This document shows positions 50,942-59,331 of a stretch of 64,000 bases of DNA, in pieces. The first letter of the stretch is position 1. Every line of letters starts with the position of its first letter. The notes beneath the pieces were generated by a model. The model did no database searches and had not been told where the DNA came from. It was given only the letters and a program-made list of their open reading frames with translations. This stretch comes from Streptomyces guryensis. Lineage in GTDB: Bacteria > Actinomycetota > Actinomycetes > Streptomycetales > Streptomycetaceae. The stretch spans positions 1 through 64,000 of the forward strand of contig NZ_JAJSBI010000038.1 in NCBI RefSeq assembly GCF_021261325.1. The letters are read 5' to 3'. A program made the position numbers and the translations under genes.

Positions 50942-51694
50942 ATGCGCGCCCTGCGAATACTTCTGATCGTCGTCGTGGTCCTGGGCGGCCTCTTCGTGAT
51001 CGCGGACCGCGTCGCGGTCCACTTCGCCGAGAACGAGGCGGCGGACAAGGTGAGGACCACCGAGAACCTCGCCACCACCCCGGACGTGTCCATCAAGGGC
51101 TTCCCCTTCCTCACCCAGGCCGCCTCCGGTGAGCTGGACGACGTCCAGATCGGCATCAAGGACTACGAGGCCGACACCGGCACGGGCACCGGCACCAGCG
51201 GCACCAGCGGCCCGAAGTCGATCCGCATCGACGACCTGAAGGCCGACATGAAGGGCGTCAGGTTCTCCGGCGACTACAGCTCCGCCACCGCGGCCACCGC
51301 GACGGGGACCGCCACGATCGCCTACGACGAGCTCCTCAAGGCGGCCAAGTCCGAGCCGACGCAGCTCTTCCCCGGCATCAAGGCCCAGGTCGTGGGCCTC
51401 TCGGACGGCGGCAACGGCAAGATCAAGGTGGACGTCAAGGTCACCGCCGCGGGCGCCACGCAGACGTATCCCGTGCTCAGCTCGGTGACGGTCGACGGCG
51501 ACACCGTCAAGGTACACGCGGACAACCTGCCCAAACTGGTCGTCGATCTCGCGGACTCCCGTATCCGCTCCATCACCGACTTCCAGCAGGCCATCCACCA
51601 GCTGCCGGGCGGTGTGAAGCTGAACAGTGTGCAGGCCGGGCAGAACGGTGTGGAGATCACGGTGAAGGGTTCGAACGTCAGGCTCGCGGGGTAG
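50942..51694 (+). CDS. DUF2993 (LmeA-like) exported protein
   Basis: A 250-residue protein: one N-terminal membrane helix or signal (residues 5-25), then a DUF2993 domain with VSIKGFPFLTQAASGELDDV, where FPFLTQ matches the protein at 31488-32690. A Thr/Gly/Ser-rich insertion (about residues 75-90) is notable. Probably a lipid-binding protein outside the membrane, as for mycobacterial LmeA. ATG 50942 begins directly after a weak leader. The two window copies share only the domain. Confidence 0.8.
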   Translation: MRALRILLIVVVVLGGLFVIADRVAVHFAENEAADKVRTTENLATTPDVSIKGFPFLTQAASGELDDVQIGIKDYEADTGTGTGTSGTSGPKSIRIDDLKADMKGVRFSGDYSSATAATATGTATIAYDELLKAAKSEPTQLFPGIKAQVVGLSDGGNGKIKVDVKVTAAGATQTYPVLSSVTVDGDTVKVHADNLPKLVVDLADSRIRSITDFQQAIHQLPGGVKLNSVQAGQNGVEITVKGSNVRLAG

Positions 51695-51892
51695 TACGAC
51701 GGGCGGTGGACGCGAGGTGTCCGAAAGGCGAGACGCGCCCGTCCGCACCGCAGATGTGATGACCGATACATCCACCCGGAGGTCGTGCGGGCACGCCCCG
51801 GGTGTTGATCATTTCTCATATGCCGGACGATCGCGTCTCACGATACGACACGGCGGTGACACGCCCCGCTGTACGTCCCTACGATCGAGCCC

Positions 51893-51973
51893 ATGAAGCG
51901 ACAGGCGGACCTCACGAAGCGGCGGGCAGTCGACCTGTGCCGCGTCGCCGCCATGCTCTGTCGCCCCTTCTGA
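51893..51973 (+). CDS. cysteine leader peptide upstream of the sulfurtransferase
   Basis: A 26-residue reading frame: MKRQADLTKRRAVDLCRVAA then MLCRPF. It has no downstream domain and carries two Cys near its end. It resembles the short Cys-rich upstream peptides used for cysteine-dependent attenuation of sulfur genes in actinobacteria. Its stop lies inside a short hairpin (51966-51981), and the sulfurtransferase gene starts 132 bp downstream. Ribosome stalling at Cys codons when cysteine is scarce could change leader folding. Role inferred. Confidence 0.7.
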   Translation: MKRQADLTKRRAVDLCRVAAMLCRPF

Positions 51974-51981
51974 GCGGAAGG
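51966..51981 (+). promoter_or_regulatory. hairpin spanning the leader-peptide stop
   Basis: 5-bp arms CCTTC and GAAGG with a 6-nt loop that includes the TGA of the leader peptide. Further dyads, for example GCCCTG-CT-CAGGGC, follow before the sulfurtransferase gene. A candidate attenuator; the folds were judged by eye only. Confidence 0.4.
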
Positions 51982-52104
51982 CGCAGACCTCCGCATCCCC
52001 CGCCCTGCTCAGGGCACTCGTGCGCGCCCCGGCCCACCGCCGGAGGCACCCCGCACCCCTTGCACTCGCACGCCCCGCCGCAACTGCCCCGGAGGAGAAA
52101 GAGC

Positions 52105-52944
52105 ATGAGCCGCAGCGACGTCCTGGTCGACGCCGACTGGGTCGAGGCCAACCTCGACAACCCGAACATCGCGATCGTGGAGGTGGACGAGGACACGTCC
52201 GCCTACGAGAAGAACCACATCAAGAACGCGATCCGCATCGACTGGACCAAGGACCTGCAGGACCCGGTCCGCCGCGACTTCATCGACCAGGAGGGCTTCG
52301 AGAAGCTCCTGTCGGCGAAGGGCATCGCCAACGACACGCTGGTGGTCCTCTACGGCGGCAACAACAACTGGTTCGCGTCGTACGCGTACTGGTACTTCAA
52401 GCTCTACGGCCACGAGAGCGTCAAGCTGCTCGACGGCGGCCGCAAGAAGTGGGAGCTGGACGCCCGCGAGCTGGTCGAGGAGGTCCCGGAGCGCACCGAG
52501 ACCACCTACACGGCCAAGCCGCAGAACAAGGCGATCCGCGCCTTCCGTGACGACGTGGTGGCGGCCATCGGCTCGCAGAACCTGGTCGACGTCCGTTCGC
52601 CCGACGAGTTCTCCGGCAAGCTGCTCGCTCCCGCGCACCTGCCCCAGGAGCAGTCGCAGCGTCCGGGTCACGTCCCGTCCGCGCGCAACATCCCGTGGTC
52701 GAAGAACGCCAACGACGACGGCACCTTCAAGTCGGACGACGAGCTCAAGGAGCTCTACGCCGAGGAGCAGGTGGACCTGGCCAAGGACACCATCGCCTAC
52801 TGCCGCATCGGTGAGCGTTCGGCCCTGACCTGGTTCGTCCTGCACGAGCTGCTCGGTGTCGAGAACGTCAAGAACTACGACGGCTCGTGGACCGAGTACG
52901 GCAGCCTCGTCGGCGTCCCGATCGAGCTCGGCGCCAACAAGTAA
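52105..52944 (+). CDS. thiosulfate sulfurtransferase (rhodanese, CysA-type)
   Basis: A 279-residue tandem rhodanese. The first domain is inactive. The second carries the active-site Cys in AYCRIGERS. Other family segments: NIAIVEVDEDTSAYEKNHIK, LLDGGRKKWELD and GHVPSARNIPW. It moves sulfane sulfur from thiosulfate to an acceptor such as cyanide or a carrier protein. GGAGGAGA precedes the ATG. The leader peptide and hairpin upstream suggest cysteine-dependent control. It is followed by DUF1416. Confidence 0.9.
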   Translation: MSRSDVLVDADWVEANLDNPNIAIVEVDEDTSAYEKNHIKNAIRIDWTKDLQDPVRRDFIDQEGFEKLLSAKGIANDTLVVLYGGNNNWFASYAYWYFKLYGHESVKLLDGGRKKWELDARELVEEVPERTETTYTAKPQNKAIRAFRDDVVAAIGSQNLVDVRSPDEFSGKLLAPAHLPQEQSQRPGHVPSARNIPWSKNANDDGTFKSDDELKELYAEEQVDLAKDTIAYCRIGERSALTWFVLHELLGVENVKNYDGSWTEYGSLVGVPIELGANK

Positions 52945-53045
52945 GAGCTGTAGCAGGTAAGCGCTGTAGCAGGCGCAGCAGTAAGCGAGCAGACCCGCAA
53001 ATCCCGACCGGCCTTCCTCCGGTCAGACCCCTCTTGGAGAAAGAC

Positions 53046-53333
53046 ATGTGTGGAGCGAAGGCCGGCGGCCCGGACGCCTCGACGATCAAGCCCGGTGAGA
53101 CCACCATCCAGGGCCAGGTGACGAAGGACGGCGAGCCCGTCGTCGGCTACGTCCGCCTGCTGGACTCGACCGGCGAGTTCACCGCGGAGGTCCCCACCTC
53201 CGCCACCGGACAGTTCCGCTTCTACGCCGCCGAGGGCACCTGGACCGTCCGCGCCCTCGTCCCCGGCGCCACCGCGGACCGCACGGTCGTCGCCCAGCAG
53301 GGCGGCCTCGCGGAGGTCGCGATCGCGGTCTGA
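53046..53333 (+). CDS. DUF1416 protein
   Basis: A 95-residue protein (MCGAKAGGPDASTIKPGETT) with a carboxypeptidase-regulatory-like beta fold: GQVTKDGEPVVGYVRLLDST, EVPTSATGQFRFYAAEGTW and ALVPGATADRTV. DUF1416 genes regularly follow this sulfurtransferase in actinobacteria; function unknown. GGAGAAAG precedes the ATG. The gap to the sulfurtransferase (101 bp) contains a duplicated GCTGTAGCAGG. Confidence 0.85.
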   Translation: MCGAKAGGPDASTIKPGETTIQGQVTKDGEPVVGYVRLLDSTGEFTAEVPTSATGQFRFYAAEGTWTVRALVPGATADRTVVAQQGGLAEVAIAV

Positions 53334-53347
53334 CAACCTGCCCGCCC

Positions 53348-53377
53348 AAGGGCCGCACCCTTCGGGGCGCGGCCCTT
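53348..53377. terminator. terminator after DUF1416
   Basis: 9-bp arms AAGGGCCGC and GCGGCCCTT with a 12-nt loop, 15 bp after the stop. It is likely the end of the leader-sulfurtransferase-DUF1416 unit. Confidence 0.7.
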
Positions 53378-53519
53378 CGGCATGGACGCCCGTCGCGACA
53401 TCCACCGCTCCACGACGGGTGTCCGGCGGCCTGTGGCGGCGGTGGGTCCGTGCCGGGGGCGGGTGTGTGAGCCGTCGGCGATCGCGCCGAACCGGTGGGC
53501 CGGGGCCTACGCTGGAAGC

Positions 53520-53783
53520 ATGCTGGCACGCCGCCGTCACGTGTATTTCGCCATGATGGGCACCTGCATCACGCTGTTCGTCCTGGCCTGGGGAGTCGTA
53601 CGCATCTGGTCGGTCCCGGTCGCGGTCGGGATGTGCGTGGTGGCCATGGTCATCCCCCCGGTCGCCGCGATGGTCGCCAACCGCCGGGGCCCGGACGACC
53701 GCTGGTGGGACGATCCGTCCGGCGACCCGAAGTCCGACGAGTGGTGGGACGAGCTGGACGGCAAGAAGCGCCCGCGGCCCTAG
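53520..53783 (+). CDS. DUF3099 small membrane protein
   Basis: An 87-residue protein with two membrane helices (about residues 8-30 and 33-53) and an acidic Trp-rich C-terminal tail (DRWWDDPSGDPKSDEWWDEL) in the cytoplasm. This matches DUF3099, a conserved actinobacterial family without known function. It is convergent with the DsrE-like gene, whose stop lies 5 bp downstream. Confidence 0.8.
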   Translation: MLARRRHVYFAMMGTCITLFVLAWGVVRIWSVPVAVGMCVVAMVIPPVAAMVANRRGPDDRWWDDPSGDPKSDEWWDELDGKKRPRP

Positions 53784-53787
53784 CGTC

Positions 53788-54150
53788 TCAGTAGACGAGC
53801 GCCTGCGTCTCGTCCCCCAGGGCCTCCTGGACGAACACCTGTGCGCCCGCGATCCGTACGCCCTCGATGACGTCCTTCTCCGTGATGTCCCGGCGGGCCG
53901 CGCACTGGGTGCACAGGGTGACCCGACCCGTCGCGAGGACCGAGTCGAGCAGCTCGGGCAGCGGGGCCGCATGCGGGAGCTCGAACTCGGCGGCGCGGCC
54001 CGGCAGGGCGAACCACGCGGACTCGCCGGTCAGCCACAGCGAGACGTCGACCCCGCTGGCCACGGCCACCGCCGCCACCGTGAACGCCTGCGAGCACCGC
54101 TCGGGCGCATCGGCCCCCGCCGTCACCTTGATCACGAGCTTCTTCGCCAT
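53788..54150 (-). CDS. DsrE-family protein
   Basis: A 120-residue DsrE/DsrF-like fold: KKLVIKVTAGADAPERCSQA, VAVASGVDVSLWLTGESAWF and VTLCTQCAARRDI. The Cys pair CTQC may hold persulfide sulfur. It fits the sulfur-handling neighbourhood (MoaD-like carrier, sulfurtransferase). ATG 54150 (MAKKLVIKV) is the natural start; a longer in-frame extension lacks support. Confidence 0.85.
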   Translation of the reverse strand: MAKKLVIKVTAGADAPERCSQAFTVAAVAVASGVDVSLWLTGESAWFALPGRAAEFELPHAAPLPELLDSVLATGRVTLCTQCAARRDITEKDVIEGVRIAGAQVFVQEALGDETQALVY

Positions 54151-54312
54151 GGCCGAATCGTAATCAACTCCCCGGCCGCTCGGCCGACGCCCGCCCCAGC
54201 CGTGCCCGAGTCCCGCTTGGGCGTACCTCACAAGGAGTGCCGGACCCCGGCCGCGTAAGCTGGGGCCCGGCCTTTCGTGTACCGCCCACCTCAGCTCATC
54301 AAGGAGCACCCC

Positions 54313-54414
54313 GTGCTTGAGGCATTCTTCGAAGCCCTGCTGGTCCTGGTCTGCGTCGGCGTCCTCGCCTTCGCCGGGCTGACCGTGAAGAAGCTGTACC
54401 AGGGCCAGCGCTGA
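54313..54414 (+). CDS. 33-residue small membrane protein
   Basis: A 33-residue peptide (MLEAFFEALLVLVCVGVLAF then AGLTVKKLYQGQR) forming one transmembrane helix with a basic cytoplasmic tail. AAGGAG is correctly placed before GTG 54313. It lies 35 bp before the nitrobindin-like gene. I recall this peptide as conserved in Streptomyces at the same place; its role is unknown. Confidence 0.7.
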   Translation: MLEAFFEALLVLVCVGVLAFAGLTVKKLYQGQR

Positions 54415-54449
54415 CCCCCATCAAGGTCCCCTCAAGGAACTGCCGACCC

Positions 54450-55025
54450 ATGATCGAGATCCCGTCCGACCTCCACAAGGACCTCGTCCCCCTCGCCTTT
54501 CTGCTCGGCAGCTGGGCGGGCGCGGGCGTGCACGACTTCCCCGGTGCCGAGAAGTGCAACTTCGGGCAGGAGGTCACCTTCAGCCACGACGGCCGGGACT
54601 TCCTGGAGTACCGGTCCCGCACCTGGGTGCTGGACAACGACGGCAACAAGGTCCGCCCGCTGGAGACCGAACACGGCTTCTGGCGCATCGACGCCGACCG
54701 CAGGGTCGAGGTGACGATGGTCCGCGACGACGGCGTCGTCGAGATCTGGTACGGCGAGATGGCCGCGAAGAAGCCGCAGATCGACCTGGTCACGGACGCC
54801 GTCGCGCGCACGGCCGCCTCCGGCCCCTACGGCGGCGGCAAGCGCCTGTACGGCTACGTCAAGAGCGACCTCATGTGGGTCGGCGAGAAGCAGACCCCCG
54901 AGGTCGAGCTGCGCCCCTACATGTCGGCGCACCTGAAGAAGGTCGTCACCCCGGAGGACGTCGAGCGCTGGGCCAAGGCCCTGCCGGACGACATGCCGGA
55001 CGACGGCATCGCGTTTTTCAAGTAG
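54450..55025 (+). CDS. nitrobindin-like (FABP-fold, DUF1794) protein
   Basis: A 191-residue beta-barrel. The family motif LLGSWAGAGV (GxWxGxG) is near residue 19 and the late His in YMSAHLKKV fits the proximal heme ligand of nitrobindins. These proteins bind ferric heme and react with peroxynitrite or nitric oxide. The ATG start fits the family. It precedes nur by 35 bp on the same strand, though nur has its own promoter-like sequence. Confidence 0.85.
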   Translation: MIEIPSDLHKDLVPLAFLLGSWAGAGVHDFPGAEKCNFGQEVTFSHDGRDFLEYRSRTWVLDNDGNKVRPLETEHGFWRIDADRRVEVTMVRDDGVVEIWYGEMAAKKPQIDLVTDAVARTAASGPYGGGKRLYGYVKSDLMWVGEKQTPEVELRPYMSAHLKKVVTPEDVERWAKALPDDMPDDGIAFFK

Positions 55026-55060
55026 TTCTGACAAGTACAAGTAGTTCTAGACTCTTCGGT

Positions 55061-55498
55061 GTGGTGAGCACCGACTGGAAGAGCGACCTCAGGCAGCGCG
55101 GCTACCGGCTGACGCCGCAGCGGCAACTCGTGCTCGAAGCCGTGGACGCCCTTGAGCACGCGACCCCCGACGACATCCTCACTGAAGTGAAGAAGACGGC
55201 GTCGGGGGTCAACATTTCCACCGTCTACCGGACGCTGGAGCTGCTGGAGGAGTTGGGACTGGTCAGCCACGCCCACCTCGGGCACGGCGCGCCGACGTAC
55301 CACCTCGCGGACCGCCACCACCACATCCACCTGGTCTGCCGGGACTGCCAGAACGTGATCGAGGCCGATGTGTCGGTGGCCGCCGAGTTCACCGCGAAGC
55401 TGCGGCGGGAGTTCGGCTTCGAGACGGACATGAAGCACTTCGCGATCTTCGGCAGGTGCCGGGACTGTTCGCTGAAGAGTTCAACTACCGAGTCGTAG
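55061..55498 (+). CDS. nur: Nur, nickel-responsive Fur-family regulator
   Basis: A 145-residue Fur-family repressor. Numbering from GTG 55061, the ligands known for Streptomyces Nur are all present: His33, His86, His88, His90 (M-site) and His70, His72, His126 (Ni-site). So are the Cys pairs Cys93/Cys96 and CRDC near the end. The DNA-binding helix is NISTVYRTLELLEELGLV. It represses nickel uptake and the iron superoxide dismutase gene when nickel is abundant. TAGACT (55048-55053) lies 7 nt before GTG, so the message is probably leaderless. Confidence 0.93.
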   Translation: MVSTDWKSDLRQRGYRLTPQRQLVLEAVDALEHATPDDILTEVKKTASGVNISTVYRTLELLEELGLVSHAHLGHGAPTYHLADRHHHIHLVCRDCQNVIEADVSVAAEFTAKLRREFGFETDMKHFAIFGRCRDCSLKSSTTES

Positions 55499-55508
55499 GC
55501 TTGTGCAT

Positions 55509-56474
55509 ATGAAGAGCCCCCTCCTGTCCCTGCCCGGCGCCGTCCCCGCCGAGGGCGTGGACGAAGGCGTCGCCGCCCACTACGGCGAACTGTTCCGTGA
55601 GCAGCGCGCCCTCGCCGACGGCACCGGCTTCGTCGACCTCTCGCACCGGGGGGTCGTCACCGTCACCGGCGAGGACCGCCTGAGCTGGCTGCACCTGCTC
55701 CTCACCCAGCATGTCAGCGACCTCCCGGCCGGCCGGGCCACCGAGGCGCTGATCCTCTCCGCGCACGGCCATATCGAGCACGCGCTCTACCTGGTCGACG
55801 ACGGCGAGACGGTGTGGGCGCACGTCGAGCCCGGTACACAGGACGCGCTCCTCGCATACCTGGAGTCGATGAAGTTCTTCTACAGGGTCGAAGTCGCCGA
55901 CCGGACGGCCGAGTTCGCGGTCGTGCACCTGCCGGCCGGTTCGATCGCCGAGGTGCCGGAAGGCGCCGCGGTACGCGAGACGCCCTACGGCCGCGACCTG
56001 TTCCTCCCGCGCACCGACCTCGAGTCGTACGCGGAGAAGGCCGGCCCGGCGGCCGGAATCCTGGCCTACGAGGCCCTCCGCGTCGAACACCACCGTCCGC
56101 GCCTCGGCTTCGAGACCGACCACCGCACCATCCCGCACGAGCTGGGCTGGATCGGTACGGCGGTGCATCTGCAGAAGGGCTGCTACCGGGGCCAGGAGAC
56201 GGTGGCGCGGGTGCAGAACCTCGGGAAGCCGCCGCGCCGCCTGGTGTTCCTGCACCTGGACGGCAGCGAGGTCCACCTTCCCACCCCCGGCACGGAGATC
56301 CGCCTGGCCGACGAGGACCCCGACGGCCGCAAGGTCGGCTTCATCACGACCTCCGTACGCCACCACGAGCTGGGCCCGGTCGCACTGGCCCTGGTGAAGC
56401 GGAACGTGCCGGTGGACGCGCGGCTGGTGGCGGGGGACACGGCGGCGGCACAGGAGACGGTCGTGGAACCGTAG
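55509..56474 (+). CDS. ygfZ: YgfZ/GcvT-like folate-binding Fe-S cluster protein
   Basis: A 321-residue protein with the GcvT fold and the YgfZ signature KGCYRGQETVAR; the Cys is important for Fe-S repair in relatives. The N-terminal half contains FVDLSHRGVVTVTGEDRLSW and LILSAHGHIEHALYL. ATG 55509 is chosen: TAGGCT, 7 nt upstream, is placed like a leaderless promoter and overlaps the nur stop. GTG 55503 is an alternative. It helps assemble iron-sulfur enzymes with tetrahydrofolate. Confidence 0.9.
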   Translation: MKSPLLSLPGAVPAEGVDEGVAAHYGELFREQRALADGTGFVDLSHRGVVTVTGEDRLSWLHLLLTQHVSDLPAGRATEALILSAHGHIEHALYLVDDGETVWAHVEPGTQDALLAYLESMKFFYRVEVADRTAEFAVVHLPAGSIAEVPEGAAVRETPYGRDLFLPRTDLESYAEKAGPAAGILAYEALRVEHHRPRLGFETDHRTIPHELGWIGTAVHLQKGCYRGQETVARVQNLGKPPRRLVFLHLDGSEVHLPTPGTEIRLADEDPDGRKVGFITTSVRHHELGPVALALVKRNVPVDARLVAGDTAAAQETVVEP

Positions 56475-56490
56475 GCGCGGTGTGGGGGCC

Positions 56491-56916
56491 CTAGATCTCC
56501 ACGAGGACGGTGAACGGTCCGTCGTTCGTCAGCGAGACGCGCATCCGCGCGCCGAAACGCCCCGTCTCCACCGTCGCGCCGAGGGCCCGCAGCTGGGCGA
56601 CGACCTCGTCGACGAGGGGTTCGGCGAGGTCGCCCGGGGCGGCGGCGTTCCAGGTGGGCCTGCGCCCCTTGCGCGCATCCCCGTACAGGGTGAACTGACT
56701 GATGACCAGCAGCGGCGCATCGACATCACTGCAGGACCTCTCGTCCTGCAGCATGCGGATGGACCAGAGTTTGCGGGCGAGTTGGGCCGCTTTCTCCTTG
56801 GTGTCCTCGTGCGTCACGCCGACGAGGACGCACAGTCCCTCGCCGACGATCTCCCCGACCGTCTCACCGTCGACGACGACGCTCGCGCCGTCCACTCTCT
56901 GTACCACTGCGCGCAT
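56491..56916 (-). CDS. dtd: D-aminoacyl-tRNA deacylase (DTD)
   Basis: A 141-residue protein that cleaves D-amino acids (and Gly mischarged on tRNA-Ala) from tRNA. Starts MRAVVQRVDGASVVVDGETV. The conserved SQFTLYGDARKGRRP motif supplies the Ser-Gln-Phe active loop. The second motif, usually NxGPVT, reads NDGPFT. ATG 56916 fits the family start exactly. Single gene, convergent with ygfZ and divergent from rsiG. Confidence 0.93.
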   Translation of the reverse strand: MRAVVQRVDGASVVVDGETVGEIVGEGLCVLVGVTHEDTKEKAAQLARKLWSIRMLQDERSCSDVDAPLLVISQFTLYGDARKGRRPTWNAAAPGDLAEPLVDEVVAQLRALGATVETGRFGARMRVSLTNDGPFTVLVEI

Positions 56917-57130
56917 GCCCCCATCATGCCGTGCCCCCGGAAACGGGCTCGACGACCCTGATGCCCCTGAGGATTGCCCCGGAAGTATGCCCCTGAAGGG
57001 TGCCTGGCTGGGCCCTTCCTTTTGATCCTTAACCCCCCATCTGGGGCTGATCGGGGGCACTCGGTCACATAGCGGCCACTTGGGGTGGCACGATACTTTC
57101 ACACGCCGGTCGAGGGGACGGTTGAGGCAC

Positions 57131-57778
57131 ATGAGCACACCGAGTACTGGGCAGCCTCCTGGGGCAGTTTCGCTGATTCGCACAGGGGAGCGGACGCCGA
57201 TGCGTCCGCCCACCCAGCGGACGGACAGCCCGGACAGCGCGACCGGCTGGGACAGCGGTGACGGCCCGGGCGGCCCGCAACTGCCCGCAGGTTCGCCCGA
57301 GCACGACCTGGCAGTGCTGAGCCTGCCCGAACTGCGCACCCTGCGCCGGGACGCCCAGCGCGAGGAGGCCGACCTCAGCTATGTACGGCGGCTGCTGCAG
57401 GGCCGTATCGACATCCTGCGGGCGGAACTGGCCCGCCGCTCCCCCGCAGGTGCGGGCTCCGTGGTCGAACGGCTCTCGGAGATCCTCACGGACGCCCCGG
57501 CCCGCCACCGCTCCTCCGCCCGCCACGTGACGCTGGGCACGCCGTACAACGAGGAGTACGGCCGACTGGCCGCGGAGATGCTCGCCGAGGTCGAACTCTC
57601 CGACCTGGCCGCCCGCACGGACCTGGAGCTCAACACGGCGATGGGCCGACTCGTCCGCTACGAGCAGCAGGTGTCCCTCAGGCGCCAGCGCCTCCAACGA
57701 ACGACGGACAACTGCAACGGCGAAATCGCCCGCCGCTACCGCGAGGGGGAGGCCCAGGTCGACGACCTGCTGACATGA
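57131..57778 (+). CDS. rsiG: RsiG, c-di-GMP-binding anti-sigma factor for WhiG
   Basis: A 215-residue helical protein. The twin E-x3-S-x2-R-x3-Q-x3-D motifs that bind cyclic di-GMP in RsiG are exact: Glu79, Ser83, Arg86, Gln90, Asp94, and Glu178, Ser182, Arg185, Gln189, Asp193. In Streptomyces, RsiG with c-di-GMP holds sigma-WhiG inactive and so delays sporulation. The N-terminal 55 residues are disordered. ATG 57131 follows TTGAGG; a longer in-frame start at 57080 lies in the promoter region. Confidence 0.93.
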   Translation: MSTPSTGQPPGAVSLIRTGERTPMRPPTQRTDSPDSATGWDSGDGPGGPQLPAGSPEHDLAVLSLPELRTLRRDAQREEADLSYVRRLLQGRIDILRAELARRSPAGAGSVVERLSEILTDAPARHRSSARHVTLGTPYNEEYGRLAAEMLAEVELSDLAARTDLELNTAMGRLVRYEQQVSLRRQRLQRTTDNCNGEIARRYREGEAQVDDLLT

Positions 57779-57790
57779 CCACCGGCCTTT

Positions 57791-57983
57791 CAGCCCGTCC
57801 GGCATCCCCCAGCCCGTCCGGCATCCCCAGCCCGTCCGGCGTTTGAGGACGAGGCCCGTCCAGGCCGATCAGGGTCTGGGGCGGATCCCCGGAAGCGGGG
57901 TGCGGGGGCGGCAGCCCCTGGTGGGGTTGTGAGGGGCGGCAGCCCCTGGGGACGGGATGGGTAGGGGCGGTGGGGGCGAGGAA
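57791..57983. repeat. dispersed intergenic repeat with tandem partial copies
   Basis: Two partial units CAGCCCGTCCGGCATCCC (starting 57791 and 57810) precede a full 29-bp core at 57828-57856. Flanking dyads (GGATCCCCGGAAGCGGGG, GGGGCGGCAGCCCCT twice) follow, then a right flank like that of the copy at 22061-22275. It lies between rsiG and the Eis-like gene. Confidence 0.85.
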
Positions 57984-58026
57984 AATCCGCGCGACACTCT
58001 CGCCACCCTGCGCCTACCGTGATCCC

Positions 58027-59283
58027 ATGACCCAGGCGCACTCCGACATCGACGTCCGCCCGATCACCGAACCCGAGTTCCCCGAATGGCTCCGAGCCGT
58101 GAAGGTCGGGTTCGTCCAGCAGCCAGTGATCTCGCAGAGCGAAGTCGAAGCCCGCCGCCCCCAGTGGGAACCGCACCGATACCTCGGCGCCTTCGACGGA
58201 ACCCGCTGCGTCGCGACCTTCCGCTCCTTCGACCAGGAGGTCACCGCGGTGGGCGGCACGCCCGTCGCCGCCGACGCCATCTCCGCCGTCACCGTCACCG
58301 CCACCCACCGCCGCCGCGGCCTGCTCACCCGCATGATGAGCCGGGACCTCGCGACCGCGAAGGAGCGCGGCGACACCGTGGCCACCCTGATCGCCGCCGA
58401 GTACCCGATCTACGGCCGCTACGGCTTCGGCCCCGCCACCACGGCCGCCGAGTGGACCGTGGACGTCCCGCGCGCCGGCCTCGACCCCCGCTGGTCCGGC
58501 CCGGCCGACGGCGGCCGTATCGACATCGTGGACGCCGAGGACGTACGCAAACTCGGCCCCGAACTCCACGACCGCGTGCGCCGCACCACCCCGGGGGCCG
58601 TCACCCGCGGCGACCGCTGGTGGCAGCAGCACACGGGAGAGCTGCGGGTCGACCCGAAGTGGACCGAGCCGTTCTTCGCCCTGTACAGGGCAGCGGACGG
58701 CGAGGTCGAGGGCCTGGTGGCCTACGAGGTCGACGACAAGTGGGGCGACGCCAAGCAGCCACTGGACACGGCGACCGTACGGAGCCTGATCGCCGCGACC
58801 CCGGCCGCCGAGCGCGCCCTGTGGAGCTACCTGTGCTCCATCGACTGGGTCACCCAGGTCAAGAGCGGCCAAAGGGCCCCCGACGACCTGCTCCCTCTCC
58901 TCCTCCCCGACCCGAGGGCCGCCCGTATCACCGGCGCCGCGGACTGGCTGTGGGTGCGGATCCTGGATGTCGTACGGGCGCTGGAGTCGCGGACGTACGA
59001 GGGGACGGGTTCCCTGGTCCTGGAGGTCGCCGACCGCGCCGGGCTGGCCGGCGGCCGCTACCGGCTGGAGGCGTCGCCGCAGGGTGTGTCCTGCGCGCCG
59101 ACCACCGAGAGTGCCGAACTCGCGCTGGACATCGCGGAGTTGGCGAAGCTGTGGCTGGGCGACGAGTCGGTCGTGCGGCTGGCGGCGCTGGGCCGGGTGC
59201 GGGAAGAACGAGCGGGCGCCGCCCGAGTGGCCGACGCCCTGCTGCGTACGTCCAGGCGGCCTTGGTGCCCGGACATGTTCTGA
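58027..59283 (+). CDS. Eis-like N-acetyltransferase
   Basis: A 418-residue tripartite protein of the Eis family: N-terminal GNAT (AISAVTVTATHRRRGLLTRM, IYGRYGFGPAT), a second GNAT-like domain, and a C-terminal SCP2-like domain beginning near ADWLWVRILDVVRALESR. Eis enzymes acetylate aminoglycosides or other amines at several positions and form hexamers. Native substrate unknown. ATG 58027 fits the family. Transcribed toward the dev locus. Confidence 0.88.
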   Translation: MTQAHSDIDVRPITEPEFPEWLRAVKVGFVQQPVISQSEVEARRPQWEPHRYLGAFDGTRCVATFRSFDQEVTAVGGTPVAADAISAVTVTATHRRRGLLTRMMSRDLATAKERGDTVATLIAAEYPIYGRYGFGPATTAAEWTVDVPRAGLDPRWSGPADGGRIDIVDAEDVRKLGPELHDRVRRTTPGAVTRGDRWWQQHTGELRVDPKWTEPFFALYRAADGEVEGLVAYEVDDKWGDAKQPLDTATVRSLIAATPAAERALWSYLCSIDWVTQVKSGQRAPDDLLPLLLPDPRAARITGAADWLWVRILDVVRALESRTYEGTGSLVLEVADRAGLAGGRYRLEASPQGVSCAPTTESAELALDIAELAKLWLGDESVVRLAALGRVREERAGAARVADALLRTSRRPWCPDMF

Positions 59284-59331
59284 TCCCCCTTCCTTCCGAC
59301 GACGACTGACGGCTCATCCGTAGCTGTGCTC

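Noticed and set aside
52945..53000. Duplicated GCTGTAGCAGG before the DUF1416 gene
   Set aside because: Two short copies only, which may be a simple slippage product. Noted in the gene entry but not treated as an element.
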